A stretch of DNA of 64,000 bases. It comes from Panonychus citri (Eukaryota; Arthropoda; Arachnida; Trombidiformes; Tetranychidae). The stretch covers positions 682,001 to 746,000 of the forward strand of contig NW_026515539.1 of NCBI RefSeq assembly GCF_014898815.1, in the 5' to 3' direction. Below are positions 25,587-40,500 of the stretch, in pieces (the stretch's first letter is position 1; the number at the start of each line of letters is the position of its first letter). The position numbers were made by a program, and so were the translations under genes. The notes under the pieces are model-generated. The model saw nothing but the letters and a program-made list of their open reading frames with translations, made no database searches and was not told the DNA's origin.

Positions 25587-28500
25587 ATGTCCTACGAATC
25601 TCGAGTTGGCAACCTAACATACCAACGCTGTGATCCATCATCTTTATCATCCTCATCATCATCATCCGTACTTTTGCCTTGTATTGATTGTGTATCACCG
25701 ATGTGTCTCAATATGTCCACTCTATTTAATCTCACCTTGGGCAATTTAATTCGTGACCAATCACTTTCACCCAACACTCTATCTTCATCTTTATCTCTTA
25801 CATCACCTCTCTCATTTCCATCGGGCGATTTATCATCGGTACCAGAGATACCCTTGGATATAATGGTCAGAGGTAATGATTCAAATTTGGATGAAAACTC
25901 AAAGGCTTATGTAATCTCAACCCATGTTAAATTACTTTGGATTTTTGTTTACATGATAATGATCATGATGGCCACTCTAGGTAATCTTGGGATTATCTGG
26001 ATTATAATTGGACACCGGAAAATGAGAACAGTGACCAACATATTTATACTTAATCTATCAATCGCTGATCTGATTACTTCAATTTTAAACATTACCTTTA
26101 ATTTCATCTTTATGCTTTTTGGTCAATGGTATTTTGGTTACTTTTTCTGTAAGATAAACACATTCATTGCTTATTTAACTCTTTCCGCTTCCGTATTCAC
26201 CATAATGGCCCTTAGTCTTGAAAGGTAATTACATTAACTATATATTCCTCTTTACCTTAATCTTAATCCACTTTGAGAGAGAGAGAGAGAAAGCGAATTG
26301 ATCATCATTAACTTTTATTTTATTGAAGTTTAATCGTTGACATTGTGGAGAAATTGTTTCATATAAATTGTTGATTCTTTCGGTTAACTCATTTTTTACT
26401 CTGTTAACTTTATATTAACTTATAATCAATCAGCTAATCTATTGTTTCCTTTAATCATGTTGATTAAAGGAAACAATTTATTCAAATTGTTCAATTTCCT
26501 CATTTCCCATGATAATTATCATGATTTCAGGTTATAAAAAAGTGAAGTTACATTGATATGATAATTTTTCATTCAGATTGAATCATTCCAGTCACAATTA
26601 TCATGCTAATATAATAATAATTTATCTTAATCAATGTTTATCTTTTTTTAGTTTTATAACTTGAAATACAATCTGAGACTTGAGATATTATTAACTGAGA
26701 ATCAGAACTTTTTATTAATTATCATCATAATTAACTAAATATATTATCAAGGTAACAGTTGAATTGTTATCAATGATTAATGTGAATACACTTTGAATTA
26801 TATATTAATATTATCATATAACCAATATAATATTTAAGCATAAACAATTTACTTGATCAAGTTAATTGTTTGCAATAATATTAATAAAACATGATAAATT
26901 GAGTGAATACACTTTGATTACTTTCTTCCTGATGATTGAGTGATTAAAGGCTGAACCTATGAAACTAATTAAGTTAATTATTAGCCAGTCAGTTTAGAGA
27001 AACAACAAAATATGATTATAATTATTGTTTATAATTCTGATATTGTTGATACTCATGTAAACTCATTGTTAATTGTTGATTATCTTGTAAACAATTTTCT
27101 TCAAGTTTCAATTTATTTTCAACTGTTGATTTAGTAACTTTTTTGTTCAAGAATTTCTTGTTCAATGATTTACTGATTATTATCAATTGGATTTATTAAA
27201 TTCACTCTTGATAACTTGTTCATCCTATGGACAAGAAAAATCCCTCCATTGGTGTTACATTAACTCACAGTGGAAAGATTTTGTCCCACCTTGACTCCCG
27301 CTACCATAGTATTGAAGATTTAACAATAAATCTAATAGTTGATTGATAAATACAGATTGACAATCAATTTTAATTGAATTTTATTGAATCCAGATTATGA
27401 CTGGAAACATAAAACAAAAAGATATCCAAACCTAATGATATTGTTTTTAAAAGCTTCCGTCTTAAAATTAATATCTCCCCTGGAAATTGTTACCAGGAAA
27501 TGATGATTACCAACATTCAGTAGCAAATTACATTAGGATAACTTTATGTTGCTATTTTTCAGCTCACTCATTCACTTACTCTCTCACCTTCATCGGATTA
27601 ACCCTAATTGAGTGACTTGAAAAACTATCAAGAAACCAGAGTTGATCGATCGTCGATATTTTTTTTTCTTCTACCTGATCTTCTGAATCCTCATGGAAAA
27701 AAAATCATGAATAATTAAAGTGGTAAAAAAACTGCATAGACTTTATCATGACTATTATCACAGATAATTAATTGTTAATTGTTCATCATTAGCAGTAATT
27801 ATCTGTTTTCTATTGACCAGGAATTGTTCAGCTGAACGAAATCAACTAATCAACTAATCAACACGAATGGTAATGATTAACATTTATTAGATTGTTTCTA
27901 CAATTCTGCTTATTTCTCAGTTCGTGAGAATTTGAAATTTTGTTTCTTTGGTGTTAATCATGAATTGCTAATGTAATTTTGCAGCACGATTGTAATTTGA
28001 TTCATCTCTTTCGAGATTATCATGATTACCATGAAATATGATTTTTTTTTCTCTTCTTATTTTGTATTATTCATTTATGATTAATATCCAAACTTTTTGT
28101 CTTCTTTATTTACTTCCTAATAATTGAATGAAGGATAATCATCTTGATACAACATATAATTGATTAATAACCTTTTCCACAAATTGAAACTAATTATTGT
28201 AACAATCAGCATAACAACAGTTTGTATGATAAGATGATTAAGTTTCTTTCCATTTGAATTAGATTCATTGATTTAAACTCAGTTCGATTGTTAATATGAT
28301 TGTGCTTGAATTTGGTTGATTTAATAATCAACAATAATTATTGTTCTGATCATGGAAATGTAATTAATATCTTTTGGATCCAATTTATTTCTTTTATCAT
28401 GGATGTAAATCTAAGTCTCTTTTTCTTCGCCATGGCGATAGTTTGATGATCCATGATTCTCATCAGAACTTTCAGGATTTACTCAATGAACTATTTCGTT

Positions 28501-31500
28501 CTGAGTAAGATATTACCATAGATATTGTCATATACTCCTCCAGAAAAAAAAACCTGAATAAAACTTTTATTATGTTCACCAATCACTACTATTTATTACT
28601 GAGAATCATGATGATAATCTCATGATTAAATGAATTGTGAATAAATTATGATCATATAAATACTCACTGGCTTCAGAAATAAATCGACGAAAACAATGAT
28701 AACGATAAATTAAACCACCATGAAACTTTGATTTTCTCCTAGAACTTTTGTCATCACATTTTCATTGTGATACTTTGATACAATTTCAAGATGATCATGA
28801 TTTAGATACAATTTTGATGGTGTAGATAATTGTAGTTATGATTCAATGAGATTAAATGTCTCAAGGTTTCATAGTCTGAACAAAAAGAATAGGAGAGAAA
28901 AAAAGTTCCAACGATTAATCCTTCCTTTTCTTAATCTTTACTAATTATTATCATCATGAAAGTCATTCACGGTGCTAATGAATTTTGCATTTTGAAAAGT
29001 TTCAACTTTGAAATCCTTGAAATAACAACTTCATTTGAAACATGATAACCTCAAATAAACTTATGGGAAATACAATTCCCAGCATGCTAGTGATATTAAA
29101 TACATTTATCCATGATGAAAATATTGTTACTCATGTATATTCAGGCAATTTATCATGCTAGGCGATTCCATTTCAACAATGATGATGATAATAAGTGTAA
29201 TTTACCTCCCACCATGTATCTTTAAATGTAGATTTGAGCTTGTTAACCCTTGATAATGATTCATGTTTTTCTTAGCATCATGATTAATATTTACTTTTTT
29301 TTTCTCAACAATATCAATGACATTTGATCATAAATGAAGTTTTCAATTTTTAGTATTGAGTTTTCCCTGTACCAGGAAATGATTTACCATGCACTCTCTC
29401 TCTCTCACACACACACTCACACTCTCTCTCACCTTTCACCTCCCACTTCCTCTATGTCACTGAGTAAATATTAATAAGCAATAGGGAAAACATGGTTTAT
29501 AAGTAATTGAAAAACTTTGAACACTATTAACGTAATGATTTTGAATTGAACTTTTTTTCGCCTCATTGTATCTTAAGCCTTTCAATTGGTACTTGAACTT
29601 ATATCATGACTTTTTTTTTCTTTCCTCATGATAATCTTTCCAAGTATATATTTATTTATATGATTGTTACATGTTGATGATAGTGTATAGGTGATATATT
29701 ATTATTACCGTCTTAATGATTTGCATTGAGTTACTTGAAATGATGATCAATTAGAGTTGATGATAAATTGAGAATATATTATTTGATTATTAACTTTGCT
29801 TGTGATTTTCTTCATGATATATTATCACCATTAATATTAATACAAATTGATATATGTAAATTGTTAGGAAAAAAAATTCTACCAAACTTTTGAACCTTAA
29901 TCAACTTTTTCTTTGATTAATGTGATTTGAAATAGAAAGTTTTTAAAATTCTGATTCATTTGCAAACGATAGTTTCATGAGCAAATTGAAGTTTCCATAA
30001 CTTAAGTTGAACACTTTATCAATTTTACTTAAAGTTTATATGTTTATCATTCTTTTCCTGTTTTTGGCAAAGGTAATTGAATCTTTCTCATTCATAGTTT
30101 TAAGTTTCAGGGTAACCGTTGGTATTAATTCTTGCGTGGTGACCTTTTTGTAGATAGATTGCTCCTTGATTTTGAGGATTGAAATGACCTCGAATCCGAT
30201 TGACTTCATGGTTGATTGGCAACATTAAAACATGGGAAACTAATTGAATAGTTTTTTGCTGGGATTTGACTCTTTTATTCATAAAATTTCAACCTTTTAT
30301 CGAATATTTTTCTGATCACTGAATGAAATCAAACAGAACTTTATGTAATTTGACATTCTCATGTCAAATTACATCTTCCACTTGATCATATATCTGTGAT
30401 TTCTAAATTCAACTATTCTGATCCCTTAGATTCACTCTCAACAATCAAGTTGATTGTGAGAGCAAAAATCTTGAGAAACTTTATCATGAAATGTTCAGTT
30501 ATTATGATTATGGTTAGGATACTTGTCGATGATGATGATGATAGAATCCATTTTATTGATTCTAAATTTTCTTGGAACTTCTTGAAATAATCATATTCTG
30601 TGAAAATAACATTCTATATACGATCATCACCAAAATCAGAATCATCATTATTCTTACCCTGAACTTTCTCTGAATTGATTGTGAAGTTTTTCCATGATTT
30701 TCCAATTTTCTCACCTTTCAATAAACACTTTTCCTTTGAGCTGTTGAAATGGCTCAGAAAATTAATCTCATCATGATGAACTTTATCAATTTTATACTCC
30801 CAATTGTTGCTGATATTTTCTGACCCTGAAAGGCACCCATTTGCCAAAATTTCTACCTCACTGATTGAAATTACACCTAATGTATCATTTCTATTAGCGT
30901 AATTCATTATTTTAGAGCATTTGTAACCATCAAAGTGAGCAGAGACTCTTTCTTTGCATAAAAAAAGTTTACTGTAAGAAGGAAAAAGTTCATACAGGGC
31001 TTTTCAACTTCATTTACGCACATTTTCAGTTCAAACTGTGCATTGTACATGTAAGAACTCCGAAAAAAAATTCCAAGGTGATTGTTGAGTTTTCACGTTG
31101 ATATTTATTCCAAACTTGATTTACAAATGTACCTTGTTACATAATCGACCTGTCCAGAGCATTAATATCTTCGTATCATATCATATGGACGATCATTAGC
31201 TCTTGTGTATCTTAAAGAAAAGTAAATGCTGTAGCCGAATACAAATTCTTGTTTTCAGTTTTCGATTATCGTGTAAAGAAAACGTACAAAATAGCTGAAT
31301 TTCCCTGTAGCTCCATGTAATATTCATGAAGATGAAAAAAATTCAACCTGAAGTATTTTTTATACACCTATTGATCAATGGTCATTACTAATTTTCTGAA
31401 AAAAATATTAGTGCATTAGAATGCAATTTTTTCAATTCAATTTTGATTCATTCAAGTGATACATTCAATCCTAATCTTTATTCATTACAATAATGGTAAT

Positions 31501-34500
31501 AATAACGATTCTGAGTCTTGTTCTGGTGATTATCATGAGTTTGGGGATAGAAAATCAATATCCTTGTTGTTTTCCAATATTTCAATGGTTCATCTTAAAT
31601 TATGCCCTCATTGTATCAACATTGATGAGACAATAAATCATTAGACTTTTCTTATAACTGATAATCAATTGATTGTTGATTGTAAAATTGAATCAGTTTT
31701 TTTTAAAGTTCTGTCTTCTCAGAATGAGTAACATTTTAGTTTCTATTTATCATTATTTTGATATAAAAAACTCTTACTTTTTTTTGCTTCTCAAGAAAAA
31801 AAATTATTATTTACTCAATGATAGAAGGAAAAATTGAACTAAACTATTATCACCATGAAAGAAATGATTTTGTCTATGATCTGAACCAAATGAACTTTTG
31901 ATTATTTCAACATGATTAATGATTTTTCATCTTAATCATATTTCCCATCTTAACTTTTTACACAATCATCTCACTCACTCCTTCAACCTTAATCTTAACA
32001 GTTTGTACATTATACTCATCTCTTATTATGATAATTATTTACATTCATGTATCAATCATGATGATAATGATGATGAAAATGATAATCTATCAGAGACATA
32101 ATCATGTTTCCAGAGTATGGATTATGAAACAATCTAAGTATTAATACAAGCTAAAGTTTCCATTGCCTTTGTCTTTCATATTGAATCAATTTGTCTAATG
32201 TTACGTTGGGATGATGAGGATGTTGATTCATCATGTTGATGAGTATTGGCACTTTCCTTGTAACACCAATACCAAATGTCAATACACTTAATTATAATCA
32301 AAATGTTACCTGATTTACGTAAACACACCTACTCATAGAGTTAGTCTTACTCATTATTACTCACACACTAATAATCAATTAATAGTAATTTTTTTCAATC
32401 TTCCTTCATGTTAACATTCAATATCGTCAATGTTAATTTCGGAAATGATTTCGACTTATACAATTCCGTCTATTGAACATTAGATTTTAATTTGTTGATT
32501 AGAATGACTTTATGATCAAGATTGGAGAGAGAGAGAGAGAGAGAGGGAGAGATGTTAGTTTCAATTCGGTGGCTCTTAATAATAGTACCATGATTGACTC
32601 TGATTGATATAATTTGAAATGACAGACAGACACATCATTGACTGACAATTGGTCAGTTTGATGATAACTGGACACTGATTTAAATTACTATTCACGATGA
32701 AAGAATACAAATCATGATGTGACTTGAGTTAATTACCTTTCAGAATAGTTAATGTGACATATTGTTGATTTCGTCTAGACTTTTTTCCCTCACCTTTAAG
32801 TTGTTGCTAATGAAACTTAATTATTTTACTACTAATGAGATAATCTTAATTAATAACAAAATTGTCGAATAATTTTAATGAAAAAGAGATGTCCGTTAAT
32901 TGCTTCAATGGTCATCATCATTTGTACATCACCTTGAAATTTTCATTAGATTTGTGATGAAAGTAATTACATCTTAATTACCAATTGACATTTACTGAAC
33001 TAGTGAAACTTTCCATAAGTGATTCCTTAATTGTTTCCCTGAACAAATTCAATCTAATGAATAATTTCCGTACAAAATTCAAGAGTATCTCATTTCCTTT
33101 TGTATTAAATCACATTGTTGCAATTATAATGATGAACAAAATATTGATCATGAAATTAAGTATATGAAACCACAGAAATGGGATAAAAATAACTATCAAC
33201 ATTTGATTTGATAATCAATCTGATAGTTTGATGAATATTATTTCCTATTTGTGTGAATATGTTTCATGACTTTAACTCACATCAACGTAAACCTAAATTG
33301 TCAAGTGTCAAAATTAATTGTGATTAATTATTTAAATTGTTATTCCACCACTAAGAAAAGTTAATGACAAAAGTAGCTATTAGTTAGTAGTTATATCTGA
33401 TTATTGATTGTTAGTTTAATCAGCTGATGATTGATGAATATCACTGGAAATTAAATTATACAATTTGCAAGTCAAAACAATCAACAATCAATTGAAACCA
33501 TCAATTAATTGTAATCTAATCACTTTGTGATTATGTTGTTACTTTTTTGCTTCAATCTTGGTCTAGATTAAGGTTTTTTTTTGTTTCCTTAATTGTTTCT
33601 CTTGATTGTTGTCATTTAATCTTTTGATTATAATCCAATTGTTCAAGTTGACTATGTAAGTGAATAGGATTAAGATTGTAAGTTGATCCTTATCCTCATC
33701 ATTTTCATTTGAATAAATTAGTATCCAAAGCAGTTGAAAATTTGCTTTTCTATCTTGTTGATTGTTACAATTAATTGACTTATTAGCCAGATCATAATGA
33801 ATGTTAATTGTTGGAAACTTTCCATGTAAATTAATTGATTGGTAATCACATTAAAATGTCATTAATTTTAACAATTAACCTTAATTTTCGGTGATTAATT
33901 TTCATCTTAATAATCACATCCTAACTTTGAAAAAGGAAAGTGGCTTATTTTTGATTATTTAATTACAATTAGCTAATTGCTAACTCGATTCCTCTTTTGT
34001 AACCAATTAAATTAGCTTTTGATTTCCTACTACAATTTAATGATTGTCTATTTACCTTAATTATCATTATCAAGTTAACGGTAAAATATTCTGATTACTT
34101 ATGAATTTAAATTTGTTTGATGATGATGATTATCATTGCAATCAAAATGTAATTTATTCAGTTGAAAAATATTAATTCAGTTTCAATTGTAATTTGATTT
34201 TTCATTTTCACCATTTTAATTAAGGAAAATGGTTCAATTTTAATAGGAAATGAAACATTTGTGTGATTTTATTGATTAACCAGGAAATAAATTGTTGCCT
34301 CTCTCATTGAATTTTGATGTCGATTAAATATTCACCTTGATATGAAATCCATATTTCATCATTACCTTTTTAATATTATCATTATCTCAGGTGATTATCA
34401 CGTTATCGTTAGGAATGAATTGTTTCCTTGTCTCTGACATTTATTGAACACTTATAAGTATTAATAGATGATGGTGATGATGATTAGATGATATAATTTA

Positions 34501-37500
34501 ATAAAAATGTTACAAAATGATGATGATGTTATGCAACTTATAAATGAACACAATATCATGGTAACTATTAGTTGAAATGTTTTCTCAATGAATCTTATCA
34601 ATCTGAACTTTTCTTATTCTGTTTACCCTGAAATAAAATGAATATGTAATGAAGTTTGATGATGATGATGATAGATTTCAGTTTTGTCAGGATGGAGGGA
34701 AAATTTTTGCTTCTTCACTCCCTGAATAATGATGAAGATGATACATTCTAAGAGATGAAGAGAATAACATTTTCCTCATATTATTTCATTCAATTGACTC
34801 TTTTTTTTTATTAGCCTGAGGGAGATGAGAGACTCTAATGAATGTCATGATAATGGGAAAAAGATATGATTGATGAATGAAAGTAAATTTGAATATATAA
34901 AATGAGTGCTCATTTTAGCTTTAAGGTGAGTGGTGATTGTGGTTTAAATTGAATTAATGATTAATTGTGTTGTAAGTTTAATGATTATAATCAATTACAT
35001 AGGTTATCATGTGTTCAACTAGTTAATCTAATTCACTTTTTGTTAAGTCTATGCTGGTTAATTGTCATTAACAATGTATTACATTTAGCTATTGATTTAC
35101 TTTGATTTTTGTGTATATTTTTAATCACCAACACTTTGTTGATTATATTCAATGTTCAACCTAATCAAAGTAAACAATTTAATTTTCATTATAATTGTAA
35201 ACAAGATCTTCACATGATAAAGTGTCTTACCTTTAATGTTTATCTAGATATTAAATTGTTAGATAAATATCAAAGTTGATTGGTTACTAATATACAATTA
35301 AAACTAATTGTAGCACTCAAATATTAATAGTAACACAAATAAATCAGATTGATGAGATTTTCATCTTAATTGTGAATCGGATTAATGCTTTGTTTAACCA
35401 GAATTTGGTTTTTTTTCTGTTCACCTTAAAAGATTATGAAACAATCAATCAATAGTTTGAATTGTAATAATAGTTTATGGATAAGATGAAATGAAATTGA
35501 AATTGTGTCAACCATGTGAATATCAATTGAAATGAATCAGAATTTTATTGGTAACAATTTAAATTGTGTTCCCATTCGTGAATCTTGACACACAAATTAA
35601 ATTGCTGTCGGTTTTATGTAATTTCAAATGAATTGTAAATGTTAACTTGCCTTTCAATTTTTTCATCCTGGTTCATAAAAGATTATCATGAAATTCATCA
35701 TGTATAACATGATGCAGTTAAATATTTGAATTTATATTAATAATCCTTCAACTTTTTTTTACTTCTTTGAAGATTGAACTTTTTGTCCCTTCCACTGGTC
35801 AGTTGGTGTTAATTTTTTTGTTATTGTTGAAAAATGTCAATATCAAATTGACCTAAATGATATTAATCACTCAAATTTGATTATTTAGGTGAAAATATTA
35901 AATTATCATTATTATATTTTGGTCACTTATTGAATGGTCATCCAATTATTGAATTTATAATTTTTAATGAAGATAATTTAATCAGATTAACTATTATGAT
36001 GCTTATGTGTAAGTAGCTGTGTCTGAGTTGGTCCTCATCATCGTCATGGTCATCGGGATTTGAAGAGCCAATACTCTGGTCAAGTTTATATTTTACCGTT
36101 AGTTTAGTTCATCTCTCTTTTCAGGGTTGACCATTTGCTATCTGAGTCTAGACTTGACCAGAATGTCAATGCAATGTAAATGGACAAAACAAGATTCTTG
36201 ATTCCTTCGTGAATTGAATAAAATGGTAAAATTCAATAATGTATCTAGAAAATGATAATTGAAGATATTTGTTTACCTGGTGATTGGTGATCTCAGTAGT
36301 GGTCATTGATTGAACTTGAAATGGATAAGCACAAAGAAACAAATTGATAAACTTACCTAATGACAATAATAATGGTCAATAGATATGAAAATGATAAACA
36401 TATTGATTTAATATAAAGACTGAGATGATTATGATGAAGATGATGATGATAAATGAACTTGATAAGATTATCACCATGACAAATATTGTAGATGACCTTT
36501 AGGTTTTTGAAATGATAACTTATCACTTTTGGTTAACTGGTGATAATTTGATTGTAACAAATTACCATGATAATGATATTTGTTTTTGGTCATCATCATG
36601 AATCTTGAACTGAATCAGTTCCCTTGATGAAAGTTAAAGATTGAGTTTACATTTTCCTCTCATTTTTTCAATTTTTCCCATGAATTTATCATGAATTTTT
36701 TCCCATTACTTTTTATCTTCTTTCTCAGGTACAGGATTGTTATTAATCCAATGAAACCTCGGATCACTCGACGAACCTGTGTTGTGTGCCTAACCTTTAT
36801 TTGGCTCATTTCGTCCCTCCTCTCATTGCCCACCCTGATCTATGCCACCTTCATGTCCTTTGACAATCAATCAACCAACATAACGAGACACATTTGTATC
36901 CTCCGATGGCCCGATGGTGGACCTGGAGTATCAAATGCTGATTTCTAGTAAGAAACTTTACTTGACCATCACTTGATAAAATAACCCTTCCAATCCTCAT
37001 GGATTCTCAGTTTGATATTCAATAGGAATACATCTCATGTAAATTCATTTATGATAAACTGTCCCCATGGTTTTTTTTTCACTTCAATTCGGATGCTGAT
37101 TCCTATTGTTGATTGTTGATTGATTTGAATTGTTGTGAATATGAATTGAACTGAGTTCCATTTCATTCTGTTCTCAACTTCCTTCATGATAATATTTGCT
37201 TCTTTTCATGGTCATTTTATTCCCTTGCAGACACTGAAATGAATTTCTTTGGAACTTTTTTTTTGTCTCATTGCTCGATAATCGAGAGTACCATTACTTT
37301 TTCATACTTTATTTCCTGAACTTTAGAATCATGAATTATCAACCCTTGAAAGTCAAAGGTATTATAAATTCAGTTTCATTTCCTACACTTTTTCATCTCC
37401 TTGGGACAGGAAAGTATAAACTGTTCAGTACATTGAGTGTTTCATTTTATATTACCATGAAAAACTCACCATGAAAGTAATATAAAGTTTCTTATGAATT

Positions 37501-40500
37501 CATCTATTCAATGTAATTATTTTATTCACCATGAATGTTTGGTTTATTTTGAATCAATCATTCATTTCAAGCCAAAAAGTTACGATAGATTTTGTTTCTG
37601 ATCAAATAATGAATAATGATGATTATTATTGACTCAATTTTTCATGATTTTATCTCTGAGTAAGAATTAAATTTCAATCCATAAAATTATAACCCAATCA
37701 AAAGTTGAATTGTACAAAAAATAATCAATAATTATCCTTGGACAGTGTCCAAGTTTATTTTTGGAATTCATTTTATTTAATTACAGTCTTTCCGACCAAA
37801 AAGAAACAGTTTCCAACGAGCAAGAAACGGGGGTGGGGAAGATTTTATGACTCTTGTCTTCCAACTCAAAGGTCCTGACCTTTACAACTTAGAGGGAACA
37901 CTTTGCAAGCGACGAGAAACAGTTTGCATTTTAGGTGAAACAGTTGAGTAAAAATTATACAAAAAAGTTATCAATTACTACAAATCAGATTAATTAATTA
38001 ATTTTTGATCATCATTCTAGTGATTAATAAACTTAAACGATAAAACGAAACTGGGGCTTTAGATATATCAATAAAAAACCGAGAGAGCTGAATATTGAAA
38101 TTTTTAAAAAAAGCTGGTAGAGTAGCAAAAGTCAATAGTCAATCAATTCATGGTGATTTTTTAATTAGTAATTGAGAAAACCACGAATTCAATGTTTGTA
38201 AATCAAACTGTTTCACCTAAAATGTAAACTGTTTCTCGTCGCTTGCAAAGTGTTCCCTCTAAGTTGTAAAGTCGTAAAAAAGGGGGTCAAGACCGGACGG
38301 TCATAAAATCTTCCCCGCCCCCGTTTCTTGCTCGTTGGAAACTGTTTCTTTTTGGTCGGAAAGACTGTATCAATTTTTTCCATTATTAATCCTTTTAATC
38401 AGCACTGATTATCTAGTCAAATTATGGATCAAGTTTTAATTAAATGTTGATTATATAATCAATTCAGTGAGATTAAATATCATGCAAATTTGATTGATTT
38501 GTTAATTAATATTTTTTTTTTCTATTCCATTTTTTTTCTTATTATAGTTTTAACGTAATTATTTTTGCCGTTGATTATGCGATCCCGATGATCTTGATGA
38601 CGGTCACTTATTACAGGATTGGTAAAGTTTTCTGGGGAAGTCAGGCCATTGGTGAACTGACCGAAGGTCAACGGGAAGCGATTCGAGGTCGACAACGAGT
38701 TGTGACCATGCTTATAACGGTAACCGTGCTATTTGCCATTTGCTGGTTACCTTATCATATCTATTTCCTGTACATGTACTATGACCCGGAAATAATGAAT
38801 CACAAATATATATCAAACATTTATCTGACCATCTACTGGCTCGCAATGTCCAATTCAGCAATTAATCCAGTTATCTATGCTTTTCTCAGTAAAAGGTTGG
38901 TCATTATCCAATTGACTCTAAATTTTATATTCCAATGCTGATCCTAATATCCTTTTCATTTTGATAATCATTAATCCAGATTAATGATAATCTTTCACTT
39001 TCACTTTGTCTTTTTGTTTTCATGGTAAATGATATAATTAATTTCTGTTTATCTATCAGATTAATTTGGGATCTTACTTTCATTTAATTTGGTATCAATT
39101 CTTATTTATTAAAATTGTCAACGATAAATCAATTGGTTTATCAATAGTAGATCAATCTAAAACTTTCCTTATGTCCAATACTGTCTAATGTCCAGCTATT
39201 TGATTATTGTTGTCCAGTTAATAGTTACTTTTGAGATAAATATTACTAATATACCTTGAGTTTGCTTGTTGTTCATGATGAGATTTTATATTTGTGAAAA
39301 ACAGGAAACTATTACTACTCAACCTGAACCTAAGTAACATTATTATTTTGTTTCTCTTTCTATATAGTTATCATTATTATTATTTGGACATGATGATGAA
39401 AAACAAAACAAAACAAGAAACTGGACACAACAATTAGGTTGAAATAGATTGTGTCACAAACAGAAGATACTTTTTGTTTTCTTCGTCTAAACTTAACTAT
39501 TATTGCCACCATTTCAATTCTCATACATTCTGAGTAGCAACTTTTCAATTCTCTCCCATTTGAAACTCTCCCTGTATCCAACTCAGGATATTTACTCTCC
39601 CTGTGTCTCTCTTCATTTTCATCATCCTCAAGTTTCCAGTTCTAATGAAAAATAACAACAACAACGAAACTTTAGTCTCACGTTGAATCCTCATGAACTC
39701 ATAAGCCCAAACCCATGGGATTCCTGTGAGAGAGAGAGAGAGATGAAGAGTGATATTCATTGTCTCATCTTTATCTCTTTCATTTCTCACCAGTTCCATC
39801 ATCATCATAACCAGCTCATAGACTCAGTTAGTTTGATTGAATTTCTACCGGAGATTTTTTTCCACAAAATTTTTTTTCCATTGTTTCCCATCCTTAGGAA
39901 TCTGTAAAACAAAAAGGAATCAGAACTTTCCAAGTAATCGAACCTGAACTATTAATATCTTTACATTTTCTCAATCATCTTTTATTATCTTCCTACATCA
40001 TCCTGATAATTATCATCTCTCTTACTTTTATCTTTCTATTATTTTAATCTTTGTCATCATTTTGTCTTCTTCCTTTAATTACATCACTATTAAGCTTTTT
40101 CCATCCATCCTTTTACCCTTAAATATCCAATATCAGGTATATAAATAAAAATCTTATCACTTTCACTGCTTTAACATGAAAATCCTGCTCATCTTCATGG
40201 TTCATCTGAGCTCTGAGATTTCAATTTTTATGAAAAGCATCAATCTATTTATATCCTTCATCTTGAAACATAATAAATGATAAAATGTATTAACCTTTTA
40301 ATTACATAGTAGTTAAATATCAAGACTTTACTCATTCAAGATACTGATTATCATTTTGTTTTAATCATCATCATTATCACTATCAGAAATGATTAGGAAT
40401 CCATGAAACTTATCATCATGTTCAATTTTCTATCATATTATAATGTTGATGATTTAATAGTTACCTTTAGTTGATATTATTACTAAACTTTTTTTCCTCA

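Larger units (their letters stand above)
26225..36728 (+). other. Tachykinin receptor intron 1 (10.5 kb)
   Basis: The intron splits the Arg codon of the E-R-Y motif. The donor is GTAATT at 26225 and the acceptor TTTCTCAG ends at 36728. Inside are a perfect 17-bp-arm hairpin (26441-26477), a 14-bp-arm hairpin (30343-30374), a TC/AC tract (29394-29430), a GA tract (32525-32547) and long CAATTA-rich blocks (26640-27180, 32780-35640). Two minus-strand open frames at 30100-30282 and 30614-30907 are less repetitive than the rest, but no splice sites or recognised family support them. Confidence 0.8.

Noticed and set aside
30614..30907. 97-codon minus-strand open frame in receptor intron 1
   Set aside because: Composition is fairly balanced, but there is no family resemblance, no clear splice sites and no partner exon; kept out of the gene list.
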